From Candidatus Endomicrobium macrotermitis (GTDB lineage Bacteria; Elusimicrobiota; Endomicrobiia; Endomicrobiales; Endomicrobiaceae): a stretch of 47,208 bases of DNA. The position numbers and the translations under genes were made by a program. Below the pieces are notes generated by a model, which saw nothing but the letters and a program-made list of their open reading frames with translations, made no database searches and was not told the DNA's origin. Below, in pieces: positions 24,403-32,859 of this stretch; positions within the stretch are counted from its first letter, which is position 1, and every line of letters starts with the position of its first letter. The stretch lies in the NCBI GenBank assembly GCA_031271405.1, contig JAISVT010000003.1, forward strand, positions 1 through 47,208. Reading direction: 5' to 3'.

Positions 24403-26630
24403 AAAAAAAAATAAAAATATCCGCTTTTTCGGTTTTATTTTTCCTGTTTGCCGCCGCGCCGTATCAGACGGTTTTTGCAGCAAACGCGGCTCCGGCGGCG
24501 GATATTTTTATTTTAAATTACGACGCCGGCTCGCAGGCTATGGGCGGCACTTTAGCTTCGTTTTCGGTTAACTCCCTCGGTTTTACGGCAAACCCTTCCG
24601 CAAATTTCAGCGTATTGTCAAAAAGGCTCGATTTTTCCGGCATATACGCTTACGGCGGCCTTTACGGCACCGCGGGCGCTCTTATGCTCCCGCTGGACTA
24701 CGGAAATCTTACAGTCGCCGGTTCTTTCAATAAATTCGGTTCAGACGTCATCGTCACTCCCGGCGGGAAGGCCCTCTCTTCGAATGCCGCCGTGTTTTTA
24801 AATTTCGTTTTGCCGTTTTCTACGGAAATTCCGGTTTATGCGGATAAGGGCGGCGCCGGATTGACCGTTAAGGGATACCAGTTATCCGCAAGCGACAATG
24901 CGTCTAAAACGGTTTTTACGGCGGATTTGGGCGCGCATTACAGCCTCGATGTGCTGTTAAACGGGCTTTGGGCGTTTGCGGCTTTAAAGAATTTGGGGAC
25001 GCAGGTTGAAATAGCCGGAGCCGAACCTTTTGACCTGCCTTCAAGTTTTAACTTTGCATTGAGATACGAGATCCCTTTCAACTCGCTCGGCATTGCGTTT
25101 ACCGGAGACGTTATGAAGTTTTTTTCATATGGCACGGGGCTTGCAGTCGGCGCGGAAATTTCGCCGGTTTATCCCGCGACTTTTAAGATAGGCTACAGAA
25201 GTCTTGACGATAAAATAAACGAAGGTTTTACGGCAGGATTGTTTTTGAATTTTGACTCTTTCAACATAGGTTATTCGTTTTCCGCTTTGGCGGAAGGATA
25301 CGACGCCTCTCATATTGTGAATTTCGGAATGATGTTCGGCGGCGTTACAAACGAGAGAAAGGCTTTCGATTATTATCTCGGATATAATTTTAACAAAGCC
25401 AGAGAATATTACAACAAAAAAGATTTTATAAATGCAAGGCAGGAATTTGAGAAGATTTTAGCCATGTATCCCGACCATATCCCTTCAAAAGAGTATTTGA
25501 AAAAAATAATTTATGACCTTGATACGTATGAAAGAAATCTCGAATTGCAGATAACCAGATTTTTGCGCAGGGCGGATCTGGAACTTCACAGGAACAACCT
25601 CATTAAAGCGAGGGATTATTATTACAGGGTTTTGAGCATAGACCCCGAAAACCAAGAGGCGGAAGCAGGCCTTTCGGAATTGAGCAAAATGTTTTATCAG
25701 GCCGAACTTCAGGCTAACAGAAAAAAGCATGAAAAAGAAATCGTGAGCTTGTGGGGCGAAGCCGTAAGTTCTTTCGATAGCGGAAACTTTGTCACGGCAA
25801 GGGATAAGTTTAGAGGCATACTCGATATAGACCCGGAAAATGCCGGCGCGCTCAAGTATATGGAATTGATAGACTCCCAGGTAACCAAAGTAACTTCGAT
25901 TCAGGCCGACAGACTGTTTTCCCAAGCCATGGAATACTACAATATGGCCGATTACGACAGGGCTGCGAAATATTTTAACGCGGTTTATACGTCCGATTCA
26001 AGCCGTTCGGACGCCAAGCAATACTACGAGCTTTCAAGAAAAGCTTTAAACCTGGCGTATACGGAAATGTCCGAACAAAATACTTTGCAGGCAGGCAGGC
26101 AGAAGCAGATCACCAGGCTTGCCGACAAAGACGACTCTGTTTTGTCTTCGAACCAGAAAATTCAAAAAGAAATGGAACAATACTATAACCAGGCAGTGGA
26201 TTATTTCAATAAAGCGCAATACGAACAGGCTTTAAAAGCTTTTGTGAGCCTCAGGGAAAGATCCATGAGGAACAGCTATTACGATTTAAACCAGTCGATA
26301 AGAGACTATTCGAATAAGGCAAGGGAAGCTATCGCCGACACCTATTATAAAGAAGGGCAGGCTTTGGTCAGCGGCGGAAAACTTGAAGACGCTTTGGCAA
26401 AATTTGAAGACGCGCTTAATTATAATTCCAAACTTCAGGCCGCGGTAAGAGACAGGGAAAGCGTTTCCGCTTCTTTGTCGCAGCAGTTCTATGATGAGGG
26501 GCTTAAAGCTTATTCGTCTGGAAACAGGAAGAAAGCCGTTGAACTTATGGAAAAATCTTTACGGTATAACCCCGGCAGAGCCGACGTCGCGAAAACTCTT
26601 GAAAGAATAAAGTTTTTAGGAGGCTTGTGA
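24399..26630 (+). CDS. PorV/UPF0164-like barrel fused to TPR repeats
   Basis: The product is 743 aa, with a signal peptide (about 1-27, FLFAAAPYQTVFA). Residues ~30-310 resemble the UPF0164/PorV barrel (GSQAMGGTLASFSVNSLGFTANPSANF, repeated beta strands). Residues ~325-743 are many TPR-type helices (YYNKKDFINARQEFEKILAMYPDH, SFDSGNFVTARDKFRGILDIDPEN, YFNKAQYEQALKAFVSL, KLEDALAKFEDALNYNSK). TPRs in this position would lie in the periplasm and recruit partners. A barrel-plus-TPR fusion beside a plain PorV-like protein suggests an outer-membrane assembly with a periplasmic scaffold. It overlaps the receiver gene by four bases and galT by one. Confidence 0.82.
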   Translation: MKKKIKISAFSVLFFLFAAAPYQTVFAANAAPAADIFILNYDAGSQAMGGTLASFSVNSLGFTANPSANFSVLSKRLDFSGIYAYGGLYGTAGALMLPLDYGNLTVAGSFNKFGSDVIVTPGGKALSSNAAVFLNFVLPFSTEIPVYADKGGAGLTVKGYQLSASDNASKTVFTADLGAHYSLDVLLNGLWAFAALKNLGTQVEIAGAEPFDLPSSFNFALRYEIPFNSLGIAFTGDVMKFFSYGTGLAVGAEISPVYPATFKIGYRSLDDKINEGFTAGLFLNFDSFNIGYSFSALAEGYDASHIVNFGMMFGGVTNERKAFDYYLGYNFNKAREYYNKKDFINARQEFEKILAMYPDHIPSKEYLKKIIYDLDTYERNLELQITRFLRRADLELHRNNLIKARDYYYRVLSIDPENQEAEAGLSELSKMFYQAELQANRKKHEKEIVSLWGEAVSSFDSGNFVTARDKFRGILDIDPENAGALKYMELIDSQVTKVTSIQADRLFSQAMEYYNMADYDRAAKYFNAVYTSDSSRSDAKQYYELSRKALNLAYTEMSEQNTLQAGRQKQITRLADKDDSVLSSNQKIQKEMEQYYNQAVDYFNKAQYEQALKAFVSLRERSMRNSYYDLNQSIRDYSNKAREAIADTYYKEGQALVSGGKLEDALAKFEDALNYNSKLQAAVRDRESVSASLSQQFYDEGLKAYSSGNRKKAVELMEKSLRYNPGRADVAKTLERIKFLGGL

Positions 26631-27631
26631 TGCCCGAATTCAGGCGCGATCCGGTAATCGGCAGGTGGGTGATAATAGACCCTGCCAGAAAATTCAACAA
26701 AAGCGTTCCCTCCGAAACGGAATCATATCCGAAGGACCACTCCGGCTGCCCTTTTTGTCCGGGAAACGAATATATGACAAGGCCTGAGATCATGGCCTAT
26801 TCGAAAAATCAGGACAGAGCGGCAAACTCAAGAGAGTGGACATTGAGGGTTATTCCGAACAACCAGCCGGTTTTGGCCATAGAGGGAAATTTAAAACGGC
26901 GCGGCGAGGGCATGTACGATAAAATGGACGGCATCGGAGCGCATGAGATAATCATAGAAACTCCGGAGCATAATCTTAAGCAGGACAGTATTGTTCCCGA
27001 ATACTATGAGACCGCGTATAGAGCCGCTGTCGCCAGAATTAAAGATTTAAGAAACGATACCAGGCTTGAATATATCCTTTTTTTTAAAAACTACGGTATT
27101 CTTGCAAACGCCGTTTTTGAGCATCCTCACTCGCAGCTTATAGCGATGCCGATAGTTCCCAAAAGGGTCAGGGAAGAAATAAACGGCGCGAAGGAATATT
27201 TTACCTATAAGGAAAGATGCGTTTTCTGCGATATAATTTCGCAGGAACTTTCCGACGAGTTAAGAATCGTTGACGAAAACGAATTTTTCGTAGCGTTTTG
27301 CCCGTACGCGGCAAGATATCCTTTTGAAACCTGGATTTTGCCGAAAAACCATTCGTCGGATTTTGATAATATATCGGATGAAGAGATTTCGTGCTGCGCC
27401 GCAATTACAAAATCCGTACTTGCTAAAATATCGAACGTTTTGGACGATTCCGCGTACAGCGCTTTGATACATACCGGCCCTCTGAAAGAAAAAAATATGC
27501 AGCATTACCACTGGCACATGGAAATAATTCCGAAACTCATTAAAACCGCGGGTTTCGAATGGGGAACGGGCTTGTATATAAATCCCGTACCTCCCGAAGA
27601 CGCTGCCAAATATTTAAGGGAAAGCGAATAA
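26630..27631 (+). CDS. galT: Galactose-1-phosphate uridylyltransferase
   Basis: The ATG at 26630 overlaps the previous stop by one base and follows an aggagg ribosome site; the track's GTG at 26627 is one codon too early. The protein (333 aa) has the HIT-like GalT features: RRDPVIGRWVIIDPAR, the zinc Cys pair CPFCPGN, HPHSQ and the active-site HYHWHMEIIP. It exchanges UMP between UDP-glucose and galactose-1-phosphate in the Leloir pathway, feeding UDP-sugars into glycan synthesis. It is directly coupled to glgA. Some homologues are ADP-glucose or UDP-glucose specific, so the exact sugar is not certain. Confidence 0.93.
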   Translation: MPEFRRDPVIGRWVIIDPARKFNKSVPSETESYPKDHSGCPFCPGNEYMTRPEIMAYSKNQDRAANSREWTLRVIPNNQPVLAIEGNLKRRGEGMYDKMDGIGAHEIIIETPEHNLKQDSIVPEYYETAYRAAVARIKDLRNDTRLEYILFFKNYGILANAVFEHPHSQLIAMPIVPKRVREEINGAKEYFTYKERCVFCDIISQELSDELRIVDENEFFVAFCPYAARYPFETWILPKNHSSDFDNISDEEISCCAAITKSVLAKISNVLDDSAYSALIHTGPLKEKNMQHYHWHMEIIPKLIKTAGFEWGTGLYINPVPPEDAAKYLRESE

Positions 27632-29103
27632 TGAACATATTAATGGCGGCTTCCGAATGCGTTCCTTTCGTCAAATCCGGCGGGCTTGCCGACGTAGTCG
27701 GCGCGTTGCCAAAATATCTTAAGCAGCTCGGCCACGACGTAAGGATAATCATTCCGAAATACAGAACCGTTGACGGTAAAAAGTACGGTTTGCATACTCT
27801 GCCGTACAGGCTTCAGGTAAAAGTCGGAAAAGACACCGAAAGTTTCAGAATAAAATATTGCGAGTACGAAGGCGTGACGGTTTATTTTATAGAGAATATG
27901 CGTTTTTTTAACCGTCCCGGAATTTACGGCGATAACGGAATAGACTACGGCGACAACAGGGAAAGGTATATTTTTTTCTGCCGCGCGGTTCTGGAATCCG
28001 TAAAGGCCGTGATGTTCCGCCCGGATATCATACACTGCCACGACTGGGAAACGGGGCTTATACCCGCTTACCTGAAAACAAACATGATAAACGACGGCTT
28101 TTTTTGGAATACTTCGTCGGTTTTTACCATACACAACATAGCCTATCAGGGAGCGTTCGGCGCGGATACGGTCGAAGCGGCCGGTTTTTCATGGGAAGAT
28201 TTTACCGCAGACAAACTTGAGTTTTACAATACCGTAAACTGCATGAAATGCGGCATACAGCTTTCCGACGCCGTTTCCACGGTAAGCCCGACTTACGCCA
28301 AAGAGATAACGGAGTTCAACGGAAGGGGAATGGAAAGGGTTTTGAATTCCAGGCGCGACCCCGTATACGGCATCTTAAACGGCATAGATTACGATTACTG
28401 GAACCCCGCTACCGATAAATTCATAGCGGCGAATTATTCGAAAGCCGACGTTTCCGGGAAAAAAATATGCAAAGCCGACCTTCAGAAGCTGTGCGGTTTT
28501 GAAGTCGACGAAAACGCGTATTTGTTCGGCTGCGTTTCGCGGTTGGACAATCAGAAAGGTTTTGACATAATAATCGACGCTCTTTACAGTCTGAACGGCA
28601 AAAATATGCAGTTTGCGATTCTTGGTTCCGGCGACCAATCCATACGCATGGCTCTTGAAGAAGCAAAAAGGAAAATGCCCGGTAACGTGGCGGTCTTTTT
28701 CGAACACAACGAACCTCTGGCGCACAAAATCTATGCCGGAAGCGACGGATATATGATGCCTTCCCGTTTCGAGCCTTGCGGTTTAAGCCAGATGATATCG
28801 CTGGCATACGGCACGATTCCCGTTGTCAACCGCACGGGCGGATTGTCCGATACCATAGTGTATTACAATCACTACATAAAAGAAGGCAACGGTTTTATGT
28901 TCAATATAACATACGGCGAAAACTTCGTGCAGACCATCCTCAAATCCGAAAAAATATTTAACGACAAACAGGACTGGGCAATACTTATGCAAAACGCTTT
29001 TAAAAGCAATTTTTCCTGGGACAGATCCGTTCTTGAGTACGAAAAAATGTACCGCGATCTTACGGATAAAAAACGTTATGAAACCGTTTTTGTCCGGAGC
29101 TGA
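27631..29103 (+). CDS. glgA: Glycogen synthase (GT5)
   Basis: The ATG at 27631 overlaps the galT stop by one base (taATG) and yields MNILMAASECVPFVKSGGLADVVGALPKYL, the exact GT5 N-terminus. The track's extra 24 residues lie in galT. The C-terminal signatures SRFEPCGLSQMISLAYGTIPVVNRTGGLSDT are intact. The length (490 aa) is usual. The enzyme elongates alpha-1,4-glucan from ADP- or UDP-glucose. Next to galT it indicates storage-carbohydrate metabolism; glgB and glgC are not in the window. It reads straight into ftsX after three bases. Confidence 0.96.
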   Translation: MNILMAASECVPFVKSGGLADVVGALPKYLKQLGHDVRIIIPKYRTVDGKKYGLHTLPYRLQVKVGKDTESFRIKYCEYEGVTVYFIENMRFFNRPGIYGDNGIDYGDNRERYIFFCRAVLESVKAVMFRPDIIHCHDWETGLIPAYLKTNMINDGFFWNTSSVFTIHNIAYQGAFGADTVEAAGFSWEDFTADKLEFYNTVNCMKCGIQLSDAVSTVSPTYAKEITEFNGRGMERVLNSRRDPVYGILNGIDYDYWNPATDKFIAANYSKADVSGKKICKADLQKLCGFEVDENAYLFGCVSRLDNQKGFDIIIDALYSLNGKNMQFAILGSGDQSIRMALEEAKRKMPGNVAVFFEHNEPLAHKIYAGSDGYMMPSRFEPCGLSQMISLAYGTIPVVNRTGGLSDTIVYYNHYIKEGNGFMFNITYGENFVQTILKSEKIFNDKQDWAILMQNAFKSNFSWDRSVLEYEKMYRDLTDKKRYETVFVRS

Positions 29104-29106
29104 CAT

Positions 29107-29841
29107 ATGGACGTAAATTACATAAACGCCTTTTCAAAGGCATTGAAACTCGCCGCCATCGCAGTTTTTTGCGCTTTCTGCGTCCTTCTGTCAAACCATT
29201 ACTATTCGCTTCAGAACAAAGCCTCCGAGATTTTTTCCGGCCTTGACATAACGGTGTTTCTTGATAAAGACTATAAAGATGAAGCGGAAATCAGGCGGGC
29301 AGCGGAATCCTCCGGTCTTGTTTCCGTTGAAGAGTTCGTATCTTCGCAGGACGCTTATTTGAGGGTTTCGGAAAAATATCCTTTCCTCAAAGACGTTTCG
29401 GTGCCGCAAGACAAAGAATCTTTTCAGGCGTATTTAAAAGTTTCGCCTAAAAACTTTCCGACACCCGAAAACCTGACTTTGCTTAAAAACGGGCTTTTGG
29501 AAATAGAAGGGATTGACGAAGCGGTTATGGATTCGGCGGCTTACGGAGAATACGTAAAAATAAAAAGCGATATGGGTTTTTATTTTAAAGCGTTCGTCAT
29601 TTTTGCGGCCGTGATTCTGGTTCTTTTTATGGTTAAGTCGGTTTTATTTGTCTTGGAAAACAAATCAAACGCAAAAAAACTTGCCGCGTGTTTTTTCATT
29701 TATCTTCTTGCGGCATCGGCCGGATTTATGATTTTATGGAGCGCGTGCGTTTTTATCCAGTACCCTTTGTCCGTGAAAGAGGGCGCCGTTTTTTGCATAA
29801 TACCCTTTAGCGCGGTTTGCGGAATTATTTTTAAAGATTAA
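29107..29841 (+). CDS. ftsX: FtsX-like cell-division membrane protein
   Basis: The product is 244 aa. One N-terminal TM helix (AAIAVFCAFCVLLSNHYYS), an extracellular domain with the conserved VFLDKDYKDEAEIRRAAESS start, and three later TM helices match FtsX. FtsX normally pairs with the ATPase FtsE and activates EnvC-type peptidoglycan-hydrolase regulators. An envC-like and a ctpA-like gene follow, as in many bacteria. No ftsE precedes it, as it does in most genomes; instead glgA is adjacent. ftsE must be elsewhere or absent. The protein is shorter than the Escherichia coli form, but usual for this subgroup. Confidence 0.8.
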   Translation: MDVNYINAFSKALKLAAIAVFCAFCVLLSNHYYSLQNKASEIFSGLDITVFLDKDYKDEAEIRRAAESSGLVSVEEFVSSQDAYLRVSEKYPFLKDVSVPQDKESFQAYLKVSPKNFPTPENLTLLKNGLLEIEGIDEAVMDSAAYGEYVKIKSDMGFYFKAFVIFAAVILVLFMVKSVLFVLENKSNAKKLAACFFIYLLAASAGFMILWSACVFIQYPLSVKEGAVFCIIPFSAVCGIIFKD

Positions 29842-29842
29842 A

Positions 29843-29860
29843 TTAACCGCAAACGGTTAA
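29843..29860. promoter_or_regulatory. Perfect inverted repeat between ftsX and envC
   Basis: ttaaccgcaaacggttaa is a perfect 7-bp inverted repeat with a 4-nt centre, two bases after the ftsX stop. There is no T-run, so it is not a standard terminator. It may be an operator or an mRNA-processing hairpin. Confidence 0.5.
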
Positions 29861-29892
29861 TCATTTATCAATATAACAGAGATTTTTTTAAT

Positions 29893-31059
29893 ATGAAAAA
29901 AAGCACAGCGGTCATATTATGTTTTTTTTTACAGTTTGTTTCAGCCTTCGCCCAGGAAACCGAAATAAAAGACCAGTCCAAACAGCTTTCCGAAGTAAAT
30001 AAAACTATTAAGGCCAAACAGATTGAAAAGGACAGGCTTGCCCTTCAGGAAAGAGTGTTTAAAAGAGAGCTCAGGACCCTTAACGATTTGATAGAAAAAA
30101 ACGAAAAGCGTCTCGCTCAAATTTCAAACGAAATAAAAACAGCCCAAAAAAACCTTGACAGCGCTTCAAAGCATTATGACAGCGCTTTTTCAAAAAGCCG
30201 GAACCTGAATAACGCGATGCTTGACGAATTTGCCGTTTTTCACAAGGCGACTTTCGCGCTTCCTTATGAAAAAGATCCGGCCATTTATAAAGTAATGGAG
30301 GCGGCGTTACGAGATAAAAAAGAAAGTTTTGACACGGAAACGAAATCCGCGGCGGCTTCTTCGTCGGAAGTGAAAAGATGGGAAAAAGCCAAGCGCGAGC
30401 TTTCAAATTTGAGGGCTCAGGAAAACAAGTTCGTTACCGAAAGAAAAAATCTTATAAAAGAAAAAAACGACCTTCTTACGACTACTTCCGGAAAAAAAGC
30501 CGCCGCGGAAATAGAGATAAAATCTTTAAACGAGAGCGCTAGAGAACTGCAGGAACTCATCAGAAAACTGACGCAGATACAGAAGCAAAAAGAGAAAGAG
30601 GAAAGAGAGAAAGAACGGGCTAAAGGCAAGCCGGGGAAAAAGCCGCCGCGCGTCAAAATACCGGAAGAAAAAAGAAAAAGAGCCCTTCCGTGGCCGGTTG
30701 ACGGCAAAGTAACGGTCAAGTTCGGCAGAAACAAACATAAAGAGCTTGACGCTTACGTTATAAGCAACGGAATAAAAATAAAAACTAAAGACTATGAGCA
30801 GGTTAAAAGCGTGGATTCGGGCAGCGTCGTTTTTACCGGGAATTTCCGTTCTTACGGAAAAGTTGTTATAATAGACCATAAAGATTATTTCAGCGTGTAC
30901 GGCCAGCTTGACAAAATTTTAGTGTTGGATGAGCAGAAAGTTTCGAGGGGATCCGTTTTGGCTTCGCTCGGTTCGGGAGACGAAAGCGTTTTATATTTCG
31001 AAATAAGGTATGATAACGCTCCCGACAACCCGATGCTGTGGCTTAATCGGGGCAACTGA
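29893..31059 (+). CDS. EnvC-like murein hydrolase activator (coiled coil + M23-like domain)
   Basis: The product is 388 aa, with a signal peptide (VILCFFLQFVSAFA). Residues ~25-255 are charged coiled coil (QLSEVNKTIKAKQIEKDRL..., ending in a Lys/Glu-rich stretch). Residues ~262-388 are an M23/LytM-type domain beginning LPWPVDGKVTVKFG, with VIIDHKDYFSVYGQLDKI. The usual metal ligands HxxxD and HxH are not all present (the HKDYFSVYGQ region has lost the second His), so it is likely non-catalytic, like EnvC. EnvC is activated by FtsEX and in turn activates amidases. An amidase gene is encoded further on at 38223-39986. Confidence 0.85.
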   Translation: MKKSTAVILCFFLQFVSAFAQETEIKDQSKQLSEVNKTIKAKQIEKDRLALQERVFKRELRTLNDLIEKNEKRLAQISNEIKTAQKNLDSASKHYDSAFSKSRNLNNAMLDEFAVFHKATFALPYEKDPAIYKVMEAALRDKKESFDTETKSAAASSSEVKRWEKAKRELSNLRAQENKFVTERKNLIKEKNDLLTTTSGKKAAAEIEIKSLNESARELQELIRKLTQIQKQKEKEEREKERAKGKPGKKPPRVKIPEEKRKRALPWPVDGKVTVKFGRNKHKELDAYVISNGIKIKTKDYEQVKSVDSGSVVFTGNFRSYGKVVIIDHKDYFSVYGQLDKILVLDEQKVSRGSVLASLGSGDESVLYFEIRYDNAPDNPMLWLNRGN

Positions 31060-31086
31060 TAAAATAAACGGCAATACGGAGAAAAA

Positions 31087-32403
31087 ATGAAAACTATTAT
31101 TAAAACGTTTCTGACTGTTTTTGCGGTATGTTCTTTTTTTGCCGCCGGTCTTTTTGCCGCGCCTGACGAGACATATGACAAGCTTAAACTTATGGTCGAC
31201 GTGATGGAAATAATAAGCGATAATTACGTTTCCGAAACCGACACGAAAGATTTGGCCGTAGGCGCGATTAACGGAGTCGTAAGGACGCTCGATCCTTTTT
31301 CGCAGTATATGGAAGAAAAAGCCTATAAGGACATGAAAAACGAAACGGAAGGCTCTTACAGCGGAGTCGGGCTGCGCATAATGATAAAAAATAATTTTGT
31401 TACCGTTGTTTCGCCTTTGCCGGGAACGCCGGCGTATAAGGCGGGGATTCTTCCGGATGACAGAATAACTAAAATAGATTCGAAAGACTCCGTCGGCATG
31501 TCCAGCGACGAGGCTGTGGATTTGATGAGAGGCAAAGCCGGCTCAAAAGTCAAGCTTACGGTTTCAAGGGACAATGTTTTGGAAGATTTGGAATTTAATC
31601 TGGTAAGGGAAAAAATCAAAATCGAAACCGTCAAAAGCGTTCTTCTGGACGGAGGAATCGCTTATATAAGGCTTTCGGAATTTAACGCGCAAAGCGCGTC
31701 GGATTTAAACAAAATTCTTATCGATTATTCGAAACGGGAAATGAAAGCCGTTGTTTTGGATTTAAGAAATAATCCCGGCGGGCTTTTGGATTCCGCAATA
31801 GACGTGGTAAGTATGTTCGTAAAAGATAAAACGCTCGCTCTTACCACCAAAGGCAGAAACGAGGAAATGAAAAAGGAGTATTTTACGAAAGGCGGCGGGG
31901 AATTTTCGGATATTCCTTTCGTCATACTCGTAAACAGGGGTTCCGCGTCCGCTTCCGAAATAGTTTCCGGCGCGATGCAGGATTTTAAAAGGGCGCTGAT
32001 AATAGGAAATAACACTTTCGGAAAAGGCAGCGTTCAGACCGTTATACCTTTGTCCGACGGCACGGCTTTAAGGCTTACCGTGGCCAAATATTATCTTCCT
32101 TCCGGAAGGCCGATCAACCGCTCGGAAGACAGGTTTGCGAAAAACGGGATTAATCCCGACATAGAAATAAAAGTCAGCGTTGAAGACGAAGTGAAACTGT
32201 ACGCGCAGTCGGAGATGATTTTCTCAAAAGACAAAAGTCCCAAATCCGCAGTTGCCGATGAAAATAAAATAGAAGACGAAGTCTTAAACAAAGCGCTGGA
32301 AATAATAAACGAAGGCAAAGTTTTCGATATGATAAAAGATTCGAAAGCGGCTGAAACGGCTGCCAAAGAAAACGGCAGGAAAAGCAAGAAACAAAAGCAA
32401 TAA
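31087..32403 (+). CDS. C-terminal processing protease (S41)
   Basis: The product is 438 aa, with a signal peptide (about 1-26, ending LFA or AAPDE). A PDZ domain spans ~95-165 (YSGVGLRIMIKNNFVTVVSPLPGTPAYKAG). The S41 catalytic core follows: LDLRNNPGGLLD, NRGSASASEIVSGAM (nucleophile Ser) and FGKGSVQTVIPL (general-base Lys), giving the Ser/Lys dyad. The C-terminal ~60 residues are acidic and basic low complexity. CtpA proteases cleave periplasmic proteins, including regulators of peptidoglycan hydrolases. The ftsX-envC-ctpA order recurs in several phyla and supports a division or wall-remodelling role. Confidence 0.95.
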   Translation: MKTIIKTFLTVFAVCSFFAAGLFAAPDETYDKLKLMVDVMEIISDNYVSETDTKDLAVGAINGVVRTLDPFSQYMEEKAYKDMKNETEGSYSGVGLRIMIKNNFVTVVSPLPGTPAYKAGILPDDRITKIDSKDSVGMSSDEAVDLMRGKAGSKVKLTVSRDNVLEDLEFNLVREKIKIETVKSVLLDGGIAYIRLSEFNAQSASDLNKILIDYSKREMKAVVLDLRNNPGGLLDSAIDVVSMFVKDKTLALTTKGRNEEMKKEYFTKGGGEFSDIPFVILVNRGSASASEIVSGAMQDFKRALIIGNNTFGKGSVQTVIPLSDGTALRLTVAKYYLPSGRPINRSEDRFAKNGINPDIEIKVSVEDEVKLYAQSEMIFSKDKSPKSAVADENKIEDEVLNKALEIINEGKVFDMIKDSKAAETAAKENGRKSKKQKQ

Positions 32404-32418
32404 GTATCGGAGTTTTAA

Positions 32419-32859
32419 GTGGCTCGTGAAAAAAGACGGGAAAACCCTCTTGTAAAAGTATACATAGTAATCTTATTTTTTTGCGGAATAGGATTGTGGT
32501 TTGCCATGCAGCCGCAGCCCAAACAAAAAATATCCGTCGATACGGAACTTGACAGAAGAGTTACCGATTCTTTGCTTGCGGGAGGCATTACCCAAAACGA
32601 CATATTAAGCCAATATGCAAGGGAAAGATCGGTTTCTTCCGCGCAATGGAACGAATTTTATAAAAAAATCGGTTTGAAAAACGGTAAAAAACCCGAGAAT
32701 TTCGAAACGGCTTTCAGGTCTATAGCGCGTTCGATGAATATGGGGCTGTCCAAAACGTCGAATCTCGACGGTTCCGTCACTTATAAGTTCTATGTCCCGG
32801 AAAGAAATTATTCGAACGTGACTTTTGTAAATTCTCCCCAAAAAAGCGGGCGGAAATGA
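32419..32859 (+). CDS. Small single-pass membrane protein, unknown
   Basis: The product is 146 aa with a GTG start preceded by cggag. The N-terminus is basic (MAREKRRENPLVKVY), then one TM helix (IVILFFCGIGLWFAM) and a ~110-residue extracytoplasmic part without a recognised motif. The type II topology resembles small divisome proteins. It overlaps the tsaD start by four bases and follows the S41 protease by 15 nt, so it is part of that operon. Function cannot be stated from the sequence alone. Confidence 0.72.
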   Translation: MAREKRRENPLVKVYIVILFFCGIGLWFAMQPQPKQKISVDTELDRRVTDSLLAGGITQNDILSQYARERSVSSAQWNEFYKKIGLKNGKKPENFETAFRSIARSMNMGLSKTSNLDGSVTYKFYVPERNYSNVTFVNSPQKSGRK

